Assembly: GCA_001566965.1 (NCBI GenBank)
Contig: LSNW01000004.1
Span: forward strand, 1-64,000
Direction: 5' to 3'
Source: Methylothermaceae bacteria B42
Lineage (GTDB): Bacteria > Pseudomonadota > Gammaproteobacteria > Methylococcales > Methylothermaceae
Length of the DNA: 64,000 nucleotides
The notes below the pieces were generated by a model. It was given only the letters and a program-made list of their open reading frames with translations. It was not told the DNA's origin and ran no database searches. Position 1 is the stretch's first letter; each line of letters begins with the position of its first letter. The position numbers and the translations under genes are program-made. Positions 9,191 to 17,898 of this stretch are shown here, one piece after another.

Positions 9191-9736
9191 TTACTGTGCG
9201 GTTTCGGGCCAACGCCCCAAAATCCGATAGCGGGATCCTTCCCGGTTCAGTTCCGAAGCCACTAACACAAAATCATGAATGGGCCAGTGAATGGGTTCAA
9301 CGGGCCGCCCAACGACTCTTTTTCTAACTTTTCTGGCCAGGGTTAAATGGGGACGGAAGGGCCGTTTTTCGGTTTTGATACCCATCTTCCGCAACTCTCT
9401 TTTCATTGCTTCCACCAGGTTGTCCAGCGCCGGTGGCGTTTGGGTGGCCACGAGACATAAGACGGCGGGGCGTACCCAATGTTCCATCTGATCCAAAACC
9501 AATTCGCAAGGTTCGAAAGGGGCTTTTTCCGCCAGAGACTTGAGGGCGGGAATTTGATCTTCGGGAATCTCGCCTAAAAACAGTAAAGTAACGTGATACT
9601 TTTCTGGGTTGACGGGCTTACCCTCATTCACTCCCAGGGTTTTCCGGGTATGATTCAGCGCCTTTAAAACTTCTGGATCCGGCCAAAGGGCGAAAAACAG
9701 GCGGGATTTTTTCGGCTCAGTTTTTTCTGCCGCCAT
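9191..9736 (-). CDS. thpR: RNA 2',3'-cyclic phosphodiesterase (ThpR/LigT family)
   Basis: The 181-residue 2H-phosphoesterase carries both catalytic HxT motifs, HVTL at about 48-51 and HLTL at about 130-133. These enzymes open 2',3'-cyclic phosphates on RNA; the older name is 2'-5' RNA ligase. FFALWP near the N-terminus is typical. The ATG at 9736 lies inside the end of pncC (20-base overlap) with AAGGCG upstream, so the pair is translationally coupled. A GTG 7 codons earlier is the alternative start. The pncC-thpR-recA order is common in gammaproteobacteria. Confidence 0.92.
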   Translation of the reverse strand: MAAEKTEPKKSRLFFALWPDPEVLKALNHTRKTLGVNEGKPVNPEKYHVTLLFLGEIPEDQIPALKSLAEKAPFEPCELVLDQMEHWVRPAVLCLVATQTPPALDNLVEAMKRELRKMGIKTEKRPFRPHLTLARKVRKRVVGRPVEPIHWPIHDFVLVASELNREGSRYRILGRWPETAQ

Positions 9737-10220
9737 CCAGAACGCCTTGTAACGCACATTCTACCGCTTGCCTGCGGATGCATTCCCGGTCCCCTTGAAA
9801 ATGCGCCAAATAGGTTCGAGCTTTTTTTCCTCGTTGCTGCCACGAAAACCATACCGTACCTACGGGTTTATCAGCTGAACCGCCGGTAGGACCTGCGATC
9901 CCGCTGACCGCCAGAGCCCAATGGGCATGGCTATGAGAAAGTGCGCCTGTGGTCATTTCGGCTACGGTTTGCTGGCTGACGGCGCCGTGTTGATCCAATG
10001 TTTCGCGGCACACGCCCAGCATCTCCATTTTGGCGATATTACTGTAGGTGACAAATCCACGCTCAAACCATTCCGAGCTTCCTGGGACATCGGTTAAGCA
10101 TTTCGCTACCCAACCTCCAGTGCAAGATTCGGCGGTCACTAATATCCATCCCTTGGATTTCAGTAATGAGCCTACTTTACAAGCTAGGTCATAAAGTCTT
10201 GGGTCCATAGGGAGTTGCAT
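9717..10220 (-). CDS. pncC: Nicotinamide-nucleotide amidohydrolase PncC (CinA C-terminal domain)
   Basis: The 167 residues form the stand-alone CinA C-terminal domain. TAESCTGGWVA places the catalytic Ser at about 32, and VSGIAGPTGGSADKPVGTVW forms the second conserved segment. The enzyme deamidates NMN to nicotinate mononucleotide in the pyridine nucleotide cycle, which handles NMN released by DNA ligase. It lies directly upstream of thpR and recA, as in many proteobacteria. Two bases separate it from the stop of the upstream protease gene. Function is assigned from family knowledge; the length is normal for PncC. Confidence 0.93.
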   Translation of the reverse strand: MQLPMDPRLYDLACKVGSLLKSKGWILVTAESCTGGWVAKCLTDVPGSSEWFERGFVTYSNIAKMEMLGVCRETLDQHGAVSQQTVAEMTTGALSHSHAHWALAVSGIAGPTGGSADKPVGTVWFSWQQRGKKARTYLAHFQGDRECIRRQAVECALQGVLDGGRKN

Positions 10221-10222
10221 TT

Positions 10223-11065
10223 TTACATCTTGGTGGCGGTGGGTGCTTTGGGTTCCTGAGTGCGGCGGTCAGGCAAATATTCCACTGTCGGCATCCGGCG
10301 CACCGGTTGGGGATAGAGGGCCATCAGTTGCAGGAAGGCTTCTGGCATATCGGTATTTACCGGCAGCCCCAATCGTTTTGCTTCGTCGGAGGTAATGGGG
10401 TAGTCGTGGGTCCAGGTGCCGGTGGACAAGAGATCCGCCAACTCCCGGGCCTTTTCCTCGCTGTAACGGGGCTTTAGAAATTCAAAAACCGCTTCACGAA
10501 CCTGGCGAATGGCCTTCTCTGCTTGGTCTGCCAGAATGAGGGTTTGATCATCTATATCATTGGGGTCTTTTTGTTCTACCGCTTTTAGGACAGAAGCGGC
10601 AGCGTATTGTCCTAGTTGAGGGTCCACTGGCCCCAGTACCGCATGTTCACACATGATAATTTCATCCGCGGCCAAGGCGATTAGCGTGCCTCCGGACATG
10701 GCGTAATGGGGGACAATTACCCTGACTTGGCCTTTATGACGGGAGATGGCGCGGGCAATCTGCAGCGCCGCCAGCACCAATCCACCGGGGGTGTGAAGTA
10801 CCAGATCGATGGGGATTTCAGGGTCAGTCAAATGAATGGCGCGGATGACTTCTTCCGAATCGTTGATATCAATATATTTCACTACGGGAAAGCCGAGGAA
10901 ATTCATGGATTCTTGCCTGTGCACCATGAGGATTACCCGGCTGCCGCGCTTGCTTTCGATGCGGGAAATCAATCTGGCCCGGCTCGCATCCAGCATACGC
11001 TGATGAATCACGGGTTGTATCGCCGAAAGTAAAAAAAACAACCAAAATAATGATGTAAAGTCCAC
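10223..11065 (-). CDS. Membrane-anchored ClpP-fold serine protease, SDH family
   Basis: The 280 residues begin with one hydrophobic segment (SLFWLFFLLSAIQPVI at about 5-20), followed by a Clp/SppA-type crotonase fold. HTPGGLVLAALQIARAI is the substrate-groove motif, and YAMSGGTLIALAADEI supplies the likely nucleophile Ser at about 124. This fits the SDH (serine dehydrogenase proteinase) Pfam family. The start is GTG at 11065 because AGGAGG lies 5 bases upstream; a longer frame would overlap the rhomboid gene. It probably digests membrane or exported peptides, but the substrate is unknown. It is co-directional with a rhomboid protease. Confidence 0.82.
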   Translation of the reverse strand: MDFTSLFWLFFLLSAIQPVIHQRMLDASRARLISRIESKRGSRVILMVHRQESMNFLGFPVVKYIDINDSEEVIRAIHLTDPEIPIDLVLHTPGGLVLAALQIARAISRHKGQVRVIVPHYAMSGGTLIALAADEIIMCEHAVLGPVDPQLGQYAAASVLKAVEQKDPNDIDDQTLILADQAEKAIRQVREAVFEFLKPRYSEEKARELADLLSTGTWTHDYPITSDEAKRLGLPVNTDMPEAFLQLMALYPQPVRRMPTVEYLPDRRTQEPKAPTATKM

Positions 11066-11087
11066 GTTGCCTCCTGAATCCATATGC

Positions 11088-11825
11088 TTATACCTTGATG
11101 TCCCAAGCGTTGTCGTAATCGACTTCATCTTTGTAGGCCACATGCTTGCGGTCCGGGTGGATAAACAATTTGCAAAGCGCTACTCCGGCAATAAATCCGC
11201 CAATATGTGCCCACCAGGCGACCCCACCTACTTGCCCCGGTCCCAATAAAGCCGCGGTTCCGGAAAACAATTGGCTGAAAAACCAGATTAAAGCAAAGGT
11301 GGCGGCTGGAAGCGCGATAAATAGCGGATAAAAGAAAATAGGGATCAAAGTGATAATATGCGCCCGGGGGAAAAGCAAGAAATAAGCGCCAAGCACACCA
11401 GAGATGGCGCCCGAAGCCCCAACCGTGGGAATGGTGGAATGGAGATTGGTAAACCAGTGCACCACGCCGGCAATAATGCCACAGAGCAGATAAAAGAGTA
11501 GAAAACGTAGCGGCCCCATACGGTCTTCAACGTTATCTCCAAAGATCCACAACGTCCACATATTTCCAATGAAGTGCATCCAGCCACTGTGCAGAAACAT
11601 ACTGGTCAGAAATGGCCAGTAGTTATCCACGGGGAACCCCAGGAGCATGGCCCATTCTGGATGAGAGTAACGGGCCGGAACGAGTCCGAACCAGTAAAAC
11701 ACCGCTTCCAATTGTTGCGGGCCCAGGGTGAGTTCAAATATAAAAACGGCAGTATTGGCGCCAATAATCGCCCAGGTCATCAAAGGCGGGGAGTGGCTGA
11801 TAATTGTGTCACGAACAGGAAACAT
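11088..11825 (-). CDS. Rhomboid family intramembrane serine protease
   Basis: The 245 residues show a multi-span rhomboid. An N-terminal membrane segment at about 15-32 is followed by HSGWMHFIGNMW (about 79-90), the oxyanion/His segment. The nucleophile motif GASGAISG puts Ser at about 138, and AHIGGFIAG puts the catalytic His at about 207. It would cleave transmembrane helices within the inner membrane. The gene heads a minus-strand run and is 22 bases before an SDH-type protease, suggesting a two-step proteolysis pair. Substrates cannot be read from the sequence. Confidence 0.9.
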   Translation of the reverse strand: MFPVRDTIISHSPPLMTWAIIGANTAVFIFELTLGPQQLEAVFYWFGLVPARYSHPEWAMLLGFPVDNYWPFLTSMFLHSGWMHFIGNMWTLWIFGDNVEDRMGPLRFLLFYLLCGIIAGVVHWFTNLHSTIPTVGASGAISGVLGAYFLLFPRAHIITLIPIFFYPLFIALPAATFALIWFFSQLFSGTAALLGPGQVGGVAWWAHIGGFIAGVALCKLFIHPDRKHVAYKDEVDYDNAWDIKV

Positions 11826-11968
11826 TCATACGACTCCGTACTGTTATTGTTAGGGAGTGAATAGAGTCTGATCTATCATACTGGATCATGAATTTAGAGA
11901 CGATGCTTTTTTGCCGGACGGGTATCTGACAAAATTCAGCTTAATCCAATAACGAACAATAGGATTTT

Positions 11969-13318
11969 ATGGCCCGATATCGCACTGCTCCTTTAGCCAT
12001 CCGGACCATGCCGCCTGGTATACCTTTTATTGTGGCAAACGAGGCTGCTGAGCGTTTTAGTTATTACGGGATGCGTGCCATTTTGGTGGTGTACATGACG
12101 CAATATTTGCTTGATTCCTCGGGAAGACCTGATCCGATGTCCCCCGAGGAAGCCAAGGGATGGTTCCATTTATTTGTGTCAGCGGTCTATATCACCCCTA
12201 TGCTGGGTGCCCTGTTAGCGGATGGGTTGTGGGGCAAATACAAAACCATTATCACCCTATCATTGGTGTATTGCCTGGGACATTTTGTCTTGGCACTGGA
12301 TGATACACGCACCGGGTTGTTGATAGGCCAGTCTTTGATCGCCCTTGGCGCGGGCGGCATTAAGCCCTGCGTTTCGGCGCATTTGGGTGACCAGTTTGGC
12401 GCCAGCAACCAGCCATTGATGAGCCGGGCGTTTGGCTGGTTTTATATTGCCATCAATCTTGGCGCCTTCGCTGCAATGCTGATTACGCCTTATTTGCTGC
12501 GGCACCATGGATCTTCAGTCGCTTTTGCCGTGCCCGGAGTGCTGATGGCGCTGGCGACTTTGATCTTTTGGGCGGGACGGTACCGTTTTGCCCATATCCC
12601 CCCTGGAGGGAAACAGTTTATTCGTTCTGTATTCAGCGCCTCAGGATTGCAAGTTTTGCTTAAGCTAAGCATTGTGTATTTGTTTGTCGCCATGTTTTGG
12701 GCTCTTTTTGATCAGACCGGCTCTTCATGGGTGCTGCAGGCTGAACAAATGGACCGCATGTTACTGGGTTACGAGATTCTGCCTTCCCAACTACAGGCCG
12801 CCAATCCTTTATTGATCATTCTATTGGTTCCGCTATTTACCCACGGCCTTTATCCCAGGGTGGAGCGTTACGTGACCCTTACCCCGATGCGGAAAATGGC
12901 GGTTGGGATGTTCGTCACCGTGCTTGCCTTTGCCTTGGCGGCTTGGTTGCAAATGCGCATCGATGCTGGTAACACGCCCCACATCGCCTGGCAGCTTTTG
13001 GCCTATCTGATTTTGACTTCGGCTGAAATCCTGGTGTCCATTACTTGTCTGGAATTCTCCTATACGCAGGCGCCCAATGCCATGAAGTCTTTTGTCATGG
13101 CGTTTTTTATGGCCTCGGTGGCATTGGGCAACCTGTTCACCAGCGCAGTCAATTTCTTTATCCAAAATCCGGATGGCACAACCAAATTGGTTGGCGCTGA
13201 TTATTTCTGGTTTTTTACGCTTGCCATGGGCATCACATCGGTACTTTTTTTGGTTGTGGTAAAGTTCTACAGGGAAACGACACATATTCAACAGGAATTG
13301 CCCTTGGAGAGGTTGTGA
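11969..13318 (+). CDS. POT/PTR family proton-coupled peptide transporter
   Basis: The 449-residue membrane protein of the major facilitator superfamily starts with the POT signature NEAAERFSYYGMRAILVVYMT at about 24-44. GWFYIAINLGAFAAMLITPYL in the fifth-helix region is the second PTR2 motif. About 12 hydrophobic segments can be followed. Relatives import di- and tripeptides, or sometimes other nitrogen compounds, with protons. Its stop is one base before the M48 protease gene, so the two are probably co-transcribed and could couple peptide uptake with processing, though that is inference. The ribosome site (AGGATTTT) is weak. Confidence 0.88.
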   Translation: MARYRTAPLAIRTMPPGIPFIVANEAAERFSYYGMRAILVVYMTQYLLDSSGRPDPMSPEEAKGWFHLFVSAVYITPMLGALLADGLWGKYKTIITLSLVYCLGHFVLALDDTRTGLLIGQSLIALGAGGIKPCVSAHLGDQFGASNQPLMSRAFGWFYIAINLGAFAAMLITPYLLRHHGSSVAFAVPGVLMALATLIFWAGRYRFAHIPPGGKQFIRSVFSASGLQVLLKLSIVYLFVAMFWALFDQTGSSWVLQAEQMDRMLLGYEILPSQLQAANPLLIILLVPLFTHGLYPRVERYVTLTPMRKMAVGMFVTVLAFALAAWLQMRIDAGNTPHIAWQLLAYLILTSAEILVSITCLEFSYTQAPNAMKSFVMAFFMASVALGNLFTSAVNFFIQNPDGTTKLVGADYFWFFTLAMGITSVLFLVVVKFYRETTHIQQELPLERL

Positions 13319-13319
13319 C

Positions 13320-14228
13320 ATGCATTTAACACCACAAGCCATTATTCACCCCGAAGATTGGGCAGCTTTGCAAAAATTGGAAACGGTGCCTTTGTTTTCT
13401 GCTGCAGTGAGGAGTTTTCTCAAAGTCTTTGATGAGCATTTCCTGGCTCAGATTACCAGTAAACACCATATTCAGCTGGGTTCTCGTCAATTGCCGAAAA
13501 TCCATGGCTTTTTGGAGGAAATTTGCCAACTGCTTGAAATACAAAAGCCGGAGCTTTACCTGGAAATTCATCACGACCCATTTTCCTATACCCTTGGGGA
13601 ACACAGAAAATTCATTATCATCAGTACCGCGATGCTCGACTGTTTGGATGATGACGGGGTGCGCATCATCCTTGCCCACGAGTGTGGCCATATTTTTTTC
13701 AATCATGTTTTATATCGTTCCATGACCAAAATGCTGCTTCAATATGGAGACAGCTTGCCGAAGCCTTTAAGCGCTATTTCCGCGCCCTTGCGTATTGCCT
13801 TGTTGTACTGGTATTTCAAGAGTGAGCAATCGGCTGACCGGATTGCTGCCTTGTTTGGCCAAAATGTTGAACAGGTTTTAGGCTCCATGCTGCGTGCTGC
13901 CGAGGCGCCGGCCTTGCTCGTAGAACAAATCAATTGGGAAGAAGTGAGTGCGCAGGTAAATAGCGACGAAACAGAAGGTGAAAGTACTATTCAGAAGCTT
14001 ATGGAAACCATTATCATCGGGGATACCGAACACCCATTTACCGCGAGGCGGGTAAAGGAATTACTAGCATGGGGGCAATCCAGTGATTTCAAGCAGTGGC
14101 GATCTCTTTTGCAATCGCCGCCAGCGCCGGCCGTTTGTAGTCAGTGTCATCAACCTTTGAATAACAACCAAACTAAATGCCCTGCTTGCGGACAGGTAAA
14201 CCCTAATGCAATAGCAATTCATTATTAA
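13320..14228 (+). CDS. M48 family zinc metallopeptidase with C-terminal zinc ribbon
   Basis: The 302-residue protein carries the zinc-protease motif HECGH at about 120-124 and, downstream, EQSADRIAAL, whose acidic residue is the likely third metal ligand. This matches Ste24/HtpX-like M48 peptidases, but no strong transmembrane segment is seen, so it may be cytoplasmic. The C-terminus has two CxxC pairs (Cys 273/276 and 287/290; CPACGQVNPN), a rubredoxin-like zinc ribbon not usual for the family. It follows the peptide transporter by one base and precedes the MEKHLA gene by 11 bases. The substrate is unknown. Confidence 0.82.
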   Translation: MHLTPQAIIHPEDWAALQKLETVPLFSAAVRSFLKVFDEHFLAQITSKHHIQLGSRQLPKIHGFLEEICQLLEIQKPELYLEIHHDPFSYTLGEHRKFIIISTAMLDCLDDDGVRIILAHECGHIFFNHVLYRSMTKMLLQYGDSLPKPLSAISAPLRIALLYWYFKSEQSADRIAALFGQNVEQVLGSMLRAAEAPALLVEQINWEEVSAQVNSDETEGESTIQKLMETIIIGDTEHPFTARRVKELLAWGQSSDFKQWRSLLQSPPAPAVCSQCHQPLNNNQTKCPACGQVNPNAIAIHY

Positions 14229-14239
14229 ATGGGTCAATA

Positions 14240-14716
14240 ATGGGCTGGTCCGAACCTTCACTTGACAACCATTTTTTAAGCCACCACATTGATATAGTGC
14301 GCACCAGCTACAACCATTGGATGGACAGGGATTTGGCGCCTTCCAATGTATCCGGTTCAGATATCGCCCGATGGTTCTATCATGCCCCTTTCGTATTGCT
14401 CTCCCATGACACGCATCCTGATCCACTCTTCAACTACGCCAATCTATCCGCGCAAAACCTTTTTGAAATGGATTGGGCAACCTTTGTAACTACCCCTTCG
14501 CGGCTATCGGCGGAACCTGCGGTTTTGGATGACCGCCAAAAATTATTAGAAGAAGTGGCTGCAAACGGATTTATAAAAAATTATCGGGGTATCAGAATGA
14601 CCGCCAGTGGCAAGCGGTTTTGGATAGAAGAAGCTGTCGTCTGGAATCTTTTTGACCGGGACGGGCAATATTATGGCCAAGCGGCGTTATTTGAACGGTG
14701 GCGTTGGGTTGACTGA
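14240..14716 (+). CDS. MEKHLA (PAS-like) domain protein
   Basis: The 158 residues are almost entirely one MEKHLA domain, a PAS relative first named from plant HD-Zip III proteins and common as a stand-alone protein in cyanobacteria and proteobacteria. Matching stretches include LLSHDTHPDPLFNYANLSAQ, the PSRLSAEP segment, GIRMTASGKRFWIEEAVVWN and GQAALFERW at the C-terminus. PAS-type domains bind small ligands or sense redox or light; the role of this one is not known. It is the third gene after the peptide transporter and protease. A strong hairpin follows. Confidence 0.85.
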   Translation: MGWSEPSLDNHFLSHHIDIVRTSYNHWMDRDLAPSNVSGSDIARWFYHAPFVLLSHDTHPDPLFNYANLSAQNLFEMDWATFVTTPSRLSAEPAVLDDRQKLLEEVAANGFIKNYRGIRMTASGKRFWIEEAVVWNLFDRDGQYYGQAALFERWRWVD

Positions 14717-14743
14717 TCTCCTTCAAGAGGAAAGGCACCTTTA

Positions 14744-14772
14744 AGGAAACGCTGATTTATTCAGCGTTTCCT
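14744..14772. terminator. Palindrome D, copy 1, terminator-like
   Basis: A 12-bp perfect stem, AGGAAACGCTGA (14744-14755) and TCAGCGTTTCCT (14761-14772), has loop TTTAT and is followed by GGATTTTTG. It lies between the convergent MEKHLA gene and the DUF1269-type gene. The same hairpin sequence recurs near 27006 and 51561. Confidence 0.75.
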
Positions 14773-14805
14773 GGATTTTTGTCAGGCGCCCTTCATTTCT
14801 ATGGC

Positions 14806-15330
14806 TTATTCATCAGGCATCTCCGGCAAGGCCGGTGGAATATATTCGACTTCTTTAATGTCAGCTTCTGGATGATGTTTCCGAATCAGATCGGTAATTT
14901 CTTCAGTGCGGGATTTGGGAATATCTACCAGCATTAGCAATTCCCCCCGTTCGATAGCTTCCTCGTACTTTTGCACTTCCTCGCTAGGGACAGATACGCC
15001 CACCAGGCTAGCCGCCCATGCGCCGATGGCCGCGCCCGCCAAGGTGGCTGCAAGAATCACCGCGCCACCCGCGGCAATCAGCCCTGTAGGCAAAATCACT
15101 GCCACCAATCCTGCCAGTAACCCCGTTGCAGAGCCTGCCGCCAGGCCGCGCTTGAGGGCTGGAATCAAGTCGGTTTTTTCCTTTAATCCGGCCTCAGGCA
15201 GATCATCCAGGGCCACGCCTTCCTTAGCGATGATATGAATATCCTCTTCTTTCACTCTTGCTAATAAGAGATCGTCCACAATTTTGCGGGCGGTTTCTAC
15301 GTTTGGCACTAATAATATTAATCTTTGCAT
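14806..15330 (-). CDS. DUF1269-type/glycine-zipper membrane stress protein
   Basis: The 174 residues begin MQRLILLVPNVETARKIVDDL, an alpha/beta ferredoxin-like half typical of DUF1269 and general-stress proteins. A glycine/alanine-rich hydrophobic hairpin follows at about 65-112 (GLAAGSATGLLAGLVAV, AATLAGAAIGAWAASL) and then a second alpha/beta half. The protein probably inserts in the membrane through the central segment. The start is the ATG at 15330 with AGGAGG 5 bases upstream. It is divergent from the HdeD-type gene, suggesting shared regulation in the 217-base gap. Function is unknown. Confidence 0.7.
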   Translation of the reverse strand: MQRLILLVPNVETARKIVDDLLLARVKEEDIHIIAKEGVALDDLPEAGLKEKTDLIPALKRGLAAGSATGLLAGLVAVILPTGLIAAGGAVILAATLAGAAIGAWAASLVGVSVPSEEVQKYEEAIERGELLMLVDIPKSRTEEITDLIRKHHPEADIKEVEYIPPALPEMPDE

Positions 15331-15547
15331 ATGCCCTCCTGGGTTTATTAACAATCTAAGAGCCCTTTCACTTCGACATTTTTACTGAGTGCTCAATCCC
15401 AGTTTGCAACCATCATTTTACGATTGCAAGAGTGATCGAGGTTTAAAAATGCGAATTTTTCTTCTGCATTGTTGAATTCAATTATTGCACCCCCATATAA
15501 ACCCTGTACCAATAACCAACGAATAATATCGGAAATGGAGATTACAA

Positions 15548-16129
15548 ATGAATACAACAGCAGATACTTTAAACAACCTTCCCCAATCTTGGAAAACCAT
15601 GCTGCTATTGGGTATCCTGATGGTAGTGCTCGGTGGCATAGGCGTCGGCCTGAGCTTTGCTTTAACGATTACTAGTGTGGTTTTTTTTGGCGCTTTCATG
15701 CTTGTCGGTGGCTGCATTCAACTTGCCCATGCCCTGTTTGGCAAAGAAATTGAAGACTGGCGGGGCAAGGCACTTTATACGGTAACCGCCATACTCTACA
15801 TCGTTGGTGGGTTGTTGACCGTGTTTAATCCTATTGCCGCTTCGTTTGCCCTGACTGCAATGTTGGCAGGCGTATTTCTCGGCATCGGGGTTTACCGAAT
15901 TATTGTCAGCCTTGAATACAAAAAAACGAATGATGAGCGCTGGTATGTCCCTGCCATCATCGGGATTATCGATATCCTAGTTGCGGCCGCCATTATGATG
16001 GGCATGCCTTGGACAGCGCTTTGGGTCATAGGTCTTTTTATTGCTCTGGAACTGATTATGAATGGAGCGATTTTGATTGGTGTGGCGCTAGCCAAGCGCA
16101 AGCAAGAACAACAGCTGCAAAGCGTGTGA
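15548..16129 (+). CDS. HdeD family membrane protein (DUF308)
   Basis: The 193-residue protein has about six hydrophobic segments, starting [20 protein letters not shown], in the pairwise pattern of HdeD. In E. coli HdeD is an inner-membrane protein needed for acid resistance at high cell density. A GGAG site lies 7 bases before the ATG. An uncharacterised gene follows after 13 bases and a YfdX-type gene after that, so the three are probably one transcript. The family call comes from the membrane pattern and wording such as [25 protein letters not shown]. Confidence 0.82.
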   Translation: MNTTADTLNNLPQSWKTMLLLGILMVVLGGIGVGLSFALTITSVVFFGAFMLVGGCIQLAHALFGKEIEDWRGKALYTVTAILYIVGGLLTVFNPIAASFALTAMLAGVFLGIGVYRIIVSLEYKKTNDERWYVPAIIGIIDILVAAAIMMGMPWTALWVIGLFIALELIMNGAILIGVALAKRKQEQQLQSV

Positions 16130-16142
16130 AGGAGAAACTAGC

Positions 16143-16835
16143 GTGAATCCTTCTGAACTGCGCACATTGATTGCGCTGAATACCCTGGTTTTTGAAACCT
16201 TAGGCCAACCGGAAAAAGAAAGGGAATTTAATTTCAAATCTTTAAAGCGCTGGGGTTTGGATCTGATTGTCGGCAAGCGCAATGGCCATGATGCTGTGTT
16301 TGTCGGTGAATTTGGCAAGCACAAACCCAGCGAGTCATTTGAAGAGGCTGGCGAGCACTTTGAAGTAATCGAGATTTTGTCTGAATTGCCCAAAGGTTCA
16401 AAGCTTTTTGCCCGTATTCAGATGAATGAAGGGACGGCTTTTTTAATAGGCGAGTTGAGAGATGGCGCGCAAAACAGGGAGGTTTTGCGTCTGCCCGCGC
16501 CAGCGCTATTGATGGCGTTTGCCCGCAAACATTCTCTTCCCCATGTGGCGGAAGCCATCAGAAGCGTTGGAACCGCCACTGAACTTGTTCGACAAAGAGG
16601 CCAGGAAGGCAAGCCAGTGCCATTCAATCAATTATCTAATGTGCCTCGACGGTTTCTTCGAGAAGCGAAAAAGATAGAGAAATCCATGGGATTTGGCCGG
16701 GTCTCGTTAGCCTATTTCGGAGAAAACAAAGACAAGGATGAGCGGTTTCGTTTGTCCTGGCTAGTCCCCACAGTTGCTTTATTGGATATCGATTGTGCCG
16801 AAAAGATCGACAAGTTACTGTCGGCATTCAAATAA
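16143..16835 (+). CDS. Uncharacterised protein between HdeD-type and YfdX-type genes
   Basis: I do not recognise the family. The 230 residues are soluble and mixed alpha/beta, with no signal peptide and no membrane segment. The start is GTG with AGGAGAAA 6-13 bases before it. The first half ([27 protein letters not shown]) looks like a compact beta-rich domain. The second half is helical and charged ([20 protein letters not shown]), ending in [14 protein letters not shown]. It sits 13 bases after the HdeD-type gene and 43 bases before the YfdX-type gene, so a role in the same stress response is likely but unproven. Confidence 0.7.
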   Translation: MNPSELRTLIALNTLVFETLGQPEKEREFNFKSLKRWGLDLIVGKRNGHDAVFVGEFGKHKPSESFEEAGEHFEVIEILSELPKGSKLFARIQMNEGTAFLIGELRDGAQNREVLRLPAPALLMAFARKHSLPHVAEAIRSVGTATELVRQRGQEGKPVPFNQLSNVPRRFLREAKKIEKSMGFGRVSLAYFGENKDKDERFRLSWLVPTVALLDIDCAEKIDKLLSAFK

Positions 16836-16878
16836 CTTTGTACTGATTAATTATTAATGAATCATAAGGAGATCTAAT

Positions 16879-17799
16879 ATGAAAAAAACCAATCTTTTAA
16901 AGCCCATTGCTTTGTCTGTAATGCTCGCTTTCTCTGCAAATGAAGGGGTTTTGGCGGCCAAAAACGACCATAAGGCTACCCAAGAGGCTGTGCAGCAACA
17001 AGTGCAATCTGCCGGTGATAAAGCCATAGCTCGTAAGGAAGCAGAAGCAATCAAAGAGGCGCTGGATGCGGTATTGGCAACGAGGGCGGCATTGGATGCA
17101 CTAGATCAGGGAAAAACCAAAGAGGCACTCGCTCACCTTGAGATAGTTAATGGTAAGTTATCTTTGCTGCTTGCCCGTTATCCCGAGCTAGGCCTTATCC
17201 CAGTTAGCAGTGAAGCGGTCATCATTGATTATGAAGGTGACCTTAAGAGTATCAAACAGGCGATCAAAAAGGTTGAAGATTTATTAGATGATAACGAAGT
17301 ACAGAAAGCACGGGAGCTTTTGGGTACTTTAGCCAGTGAGATTCGAATTACCACCACGAACTTGCCGCTCGCTTTATATCCTGATGCCATGAAGGATATC
17401 GCGCCCTTAATTGATCAAGGGAAAATTAAAGAGGCAAAAGAAGCATTAATGGCGGCATTGAATACGCTGGTCATCACTGAATCAGTCATTCCATTACCCG
17501 TGCTTCGCGCGGAAGCTATGGTTAGAAAAGTTTATGAGGAAGCACATAGCAAAGACCCGAATCCCGATGAAATGCTGGGTTATCTCAAAAGCGCGAAGTA
17601 TCAGCTAGAAATAGCGCAGACACTAGGTTATGGAGATATTGATAAAGACTACAAGCCTTTATATAAGGCCATTGACAAGCTGGAAGATCAGGCAAAGAGC
17701 AAGAAATGGGGAGAAACGTTTGATGAAGCAATTAATAAACTGAAAAAAGCCCTGGAGGGATTTAAAGCAGATATAGCTGAACCTAAGAAAACAAAATAA
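16879..17799 (+). CDS. YfdX family periplasmic protein
   Basis: The 306 residues start with a signal peptide (KPIALSVMLAFSANEGVLA, cleavage near residue 26) and continue as a helical, Lys/Glu/Ala-rich protein with two similar halves. Both contain the YfdX-type motif: ALDALDQGKTKEALAHLEI near 71-89, then LIDQGKIKEAKEALMAAL near 173-190. E. coli yfdX belongs to the acid- and drug-responsive EvgA regulon and its product is periplasmic and chaperone-like. An AAGGAGA site lies 8 bases upstream. It closes the HdeD-type operon and is followed by an intrinsic terminator. Confidence 0.82.
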   Translation: MKKTNLLKPIALSVMLAFSANEGVLAAKNDHKATQEAVQQQVQSAGDKAIARKEAEAIKEALDAVLATRAALDALDQGKTKEALAHLEIVNGKLSLLLARYPELGLIPVSSEAVIIDYEGDLKSIKQAIKKVEDLLDDNEVQKARELLGTLASEIRITTTNLPLALYPDAMKDIAPLIDQGKIKEAKEALMAALNTLVITESVIPLPVLRAEAMVRKVYEEAHSKDPNPDEMLGYLKSAKYQLEIAQTLGYGDIDKDYKPLYKAIDKLEDQAKSKKWGETFDEAINKLKKALEGFKADIAEPKKTK

Positions 17800-17824
17800 T
17801 TTATTTGTTTTCTTATACAACCCA

Positions 17825-17854
17825 GGGGAGCCAAGCGCTCCCTTAGGTTTTTTT
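17825..17854 (+). terminator. Intrinsic terminator after the YfdX-type gene
   Basis: GGGAGC (17826-17831) pairs with GCTCCC (17837-17842). The stem can extend through CC/GG and is followed by seven T at 17848-17854. It ends the HdeD-unknown-YfdX operon just before two parS sites. Confidence 0.88.
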
Positions 17855-17859
17855 ATGTA

Positions 17860-17875
17860 TGTTCCACGTGGAACC
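17860..17875. promoter_or_regulatory. parS: parS site 1 (ParB binding)
   Basis: TGTTCCACGTGGAACC matches the chromosomal ParB consensus TGTTYCACGTGRAACA at 15 of 16 positions; only the last base differs. It is a palindrome around CACGTG in a gap between convergent genes, where chromosomal parS sites often occur. Confidence 0.85.
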
Positions 17876-17898
17876 AAAATTAATTGTCAATATAAAAA

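Noticed and set aside
11619-11630. Isolated DnaA-box-like TTATCCACG
   Set aside because: Single near match inside the rhomboid gene; no cluster and no AT-rich unwinding region, so not an origin.
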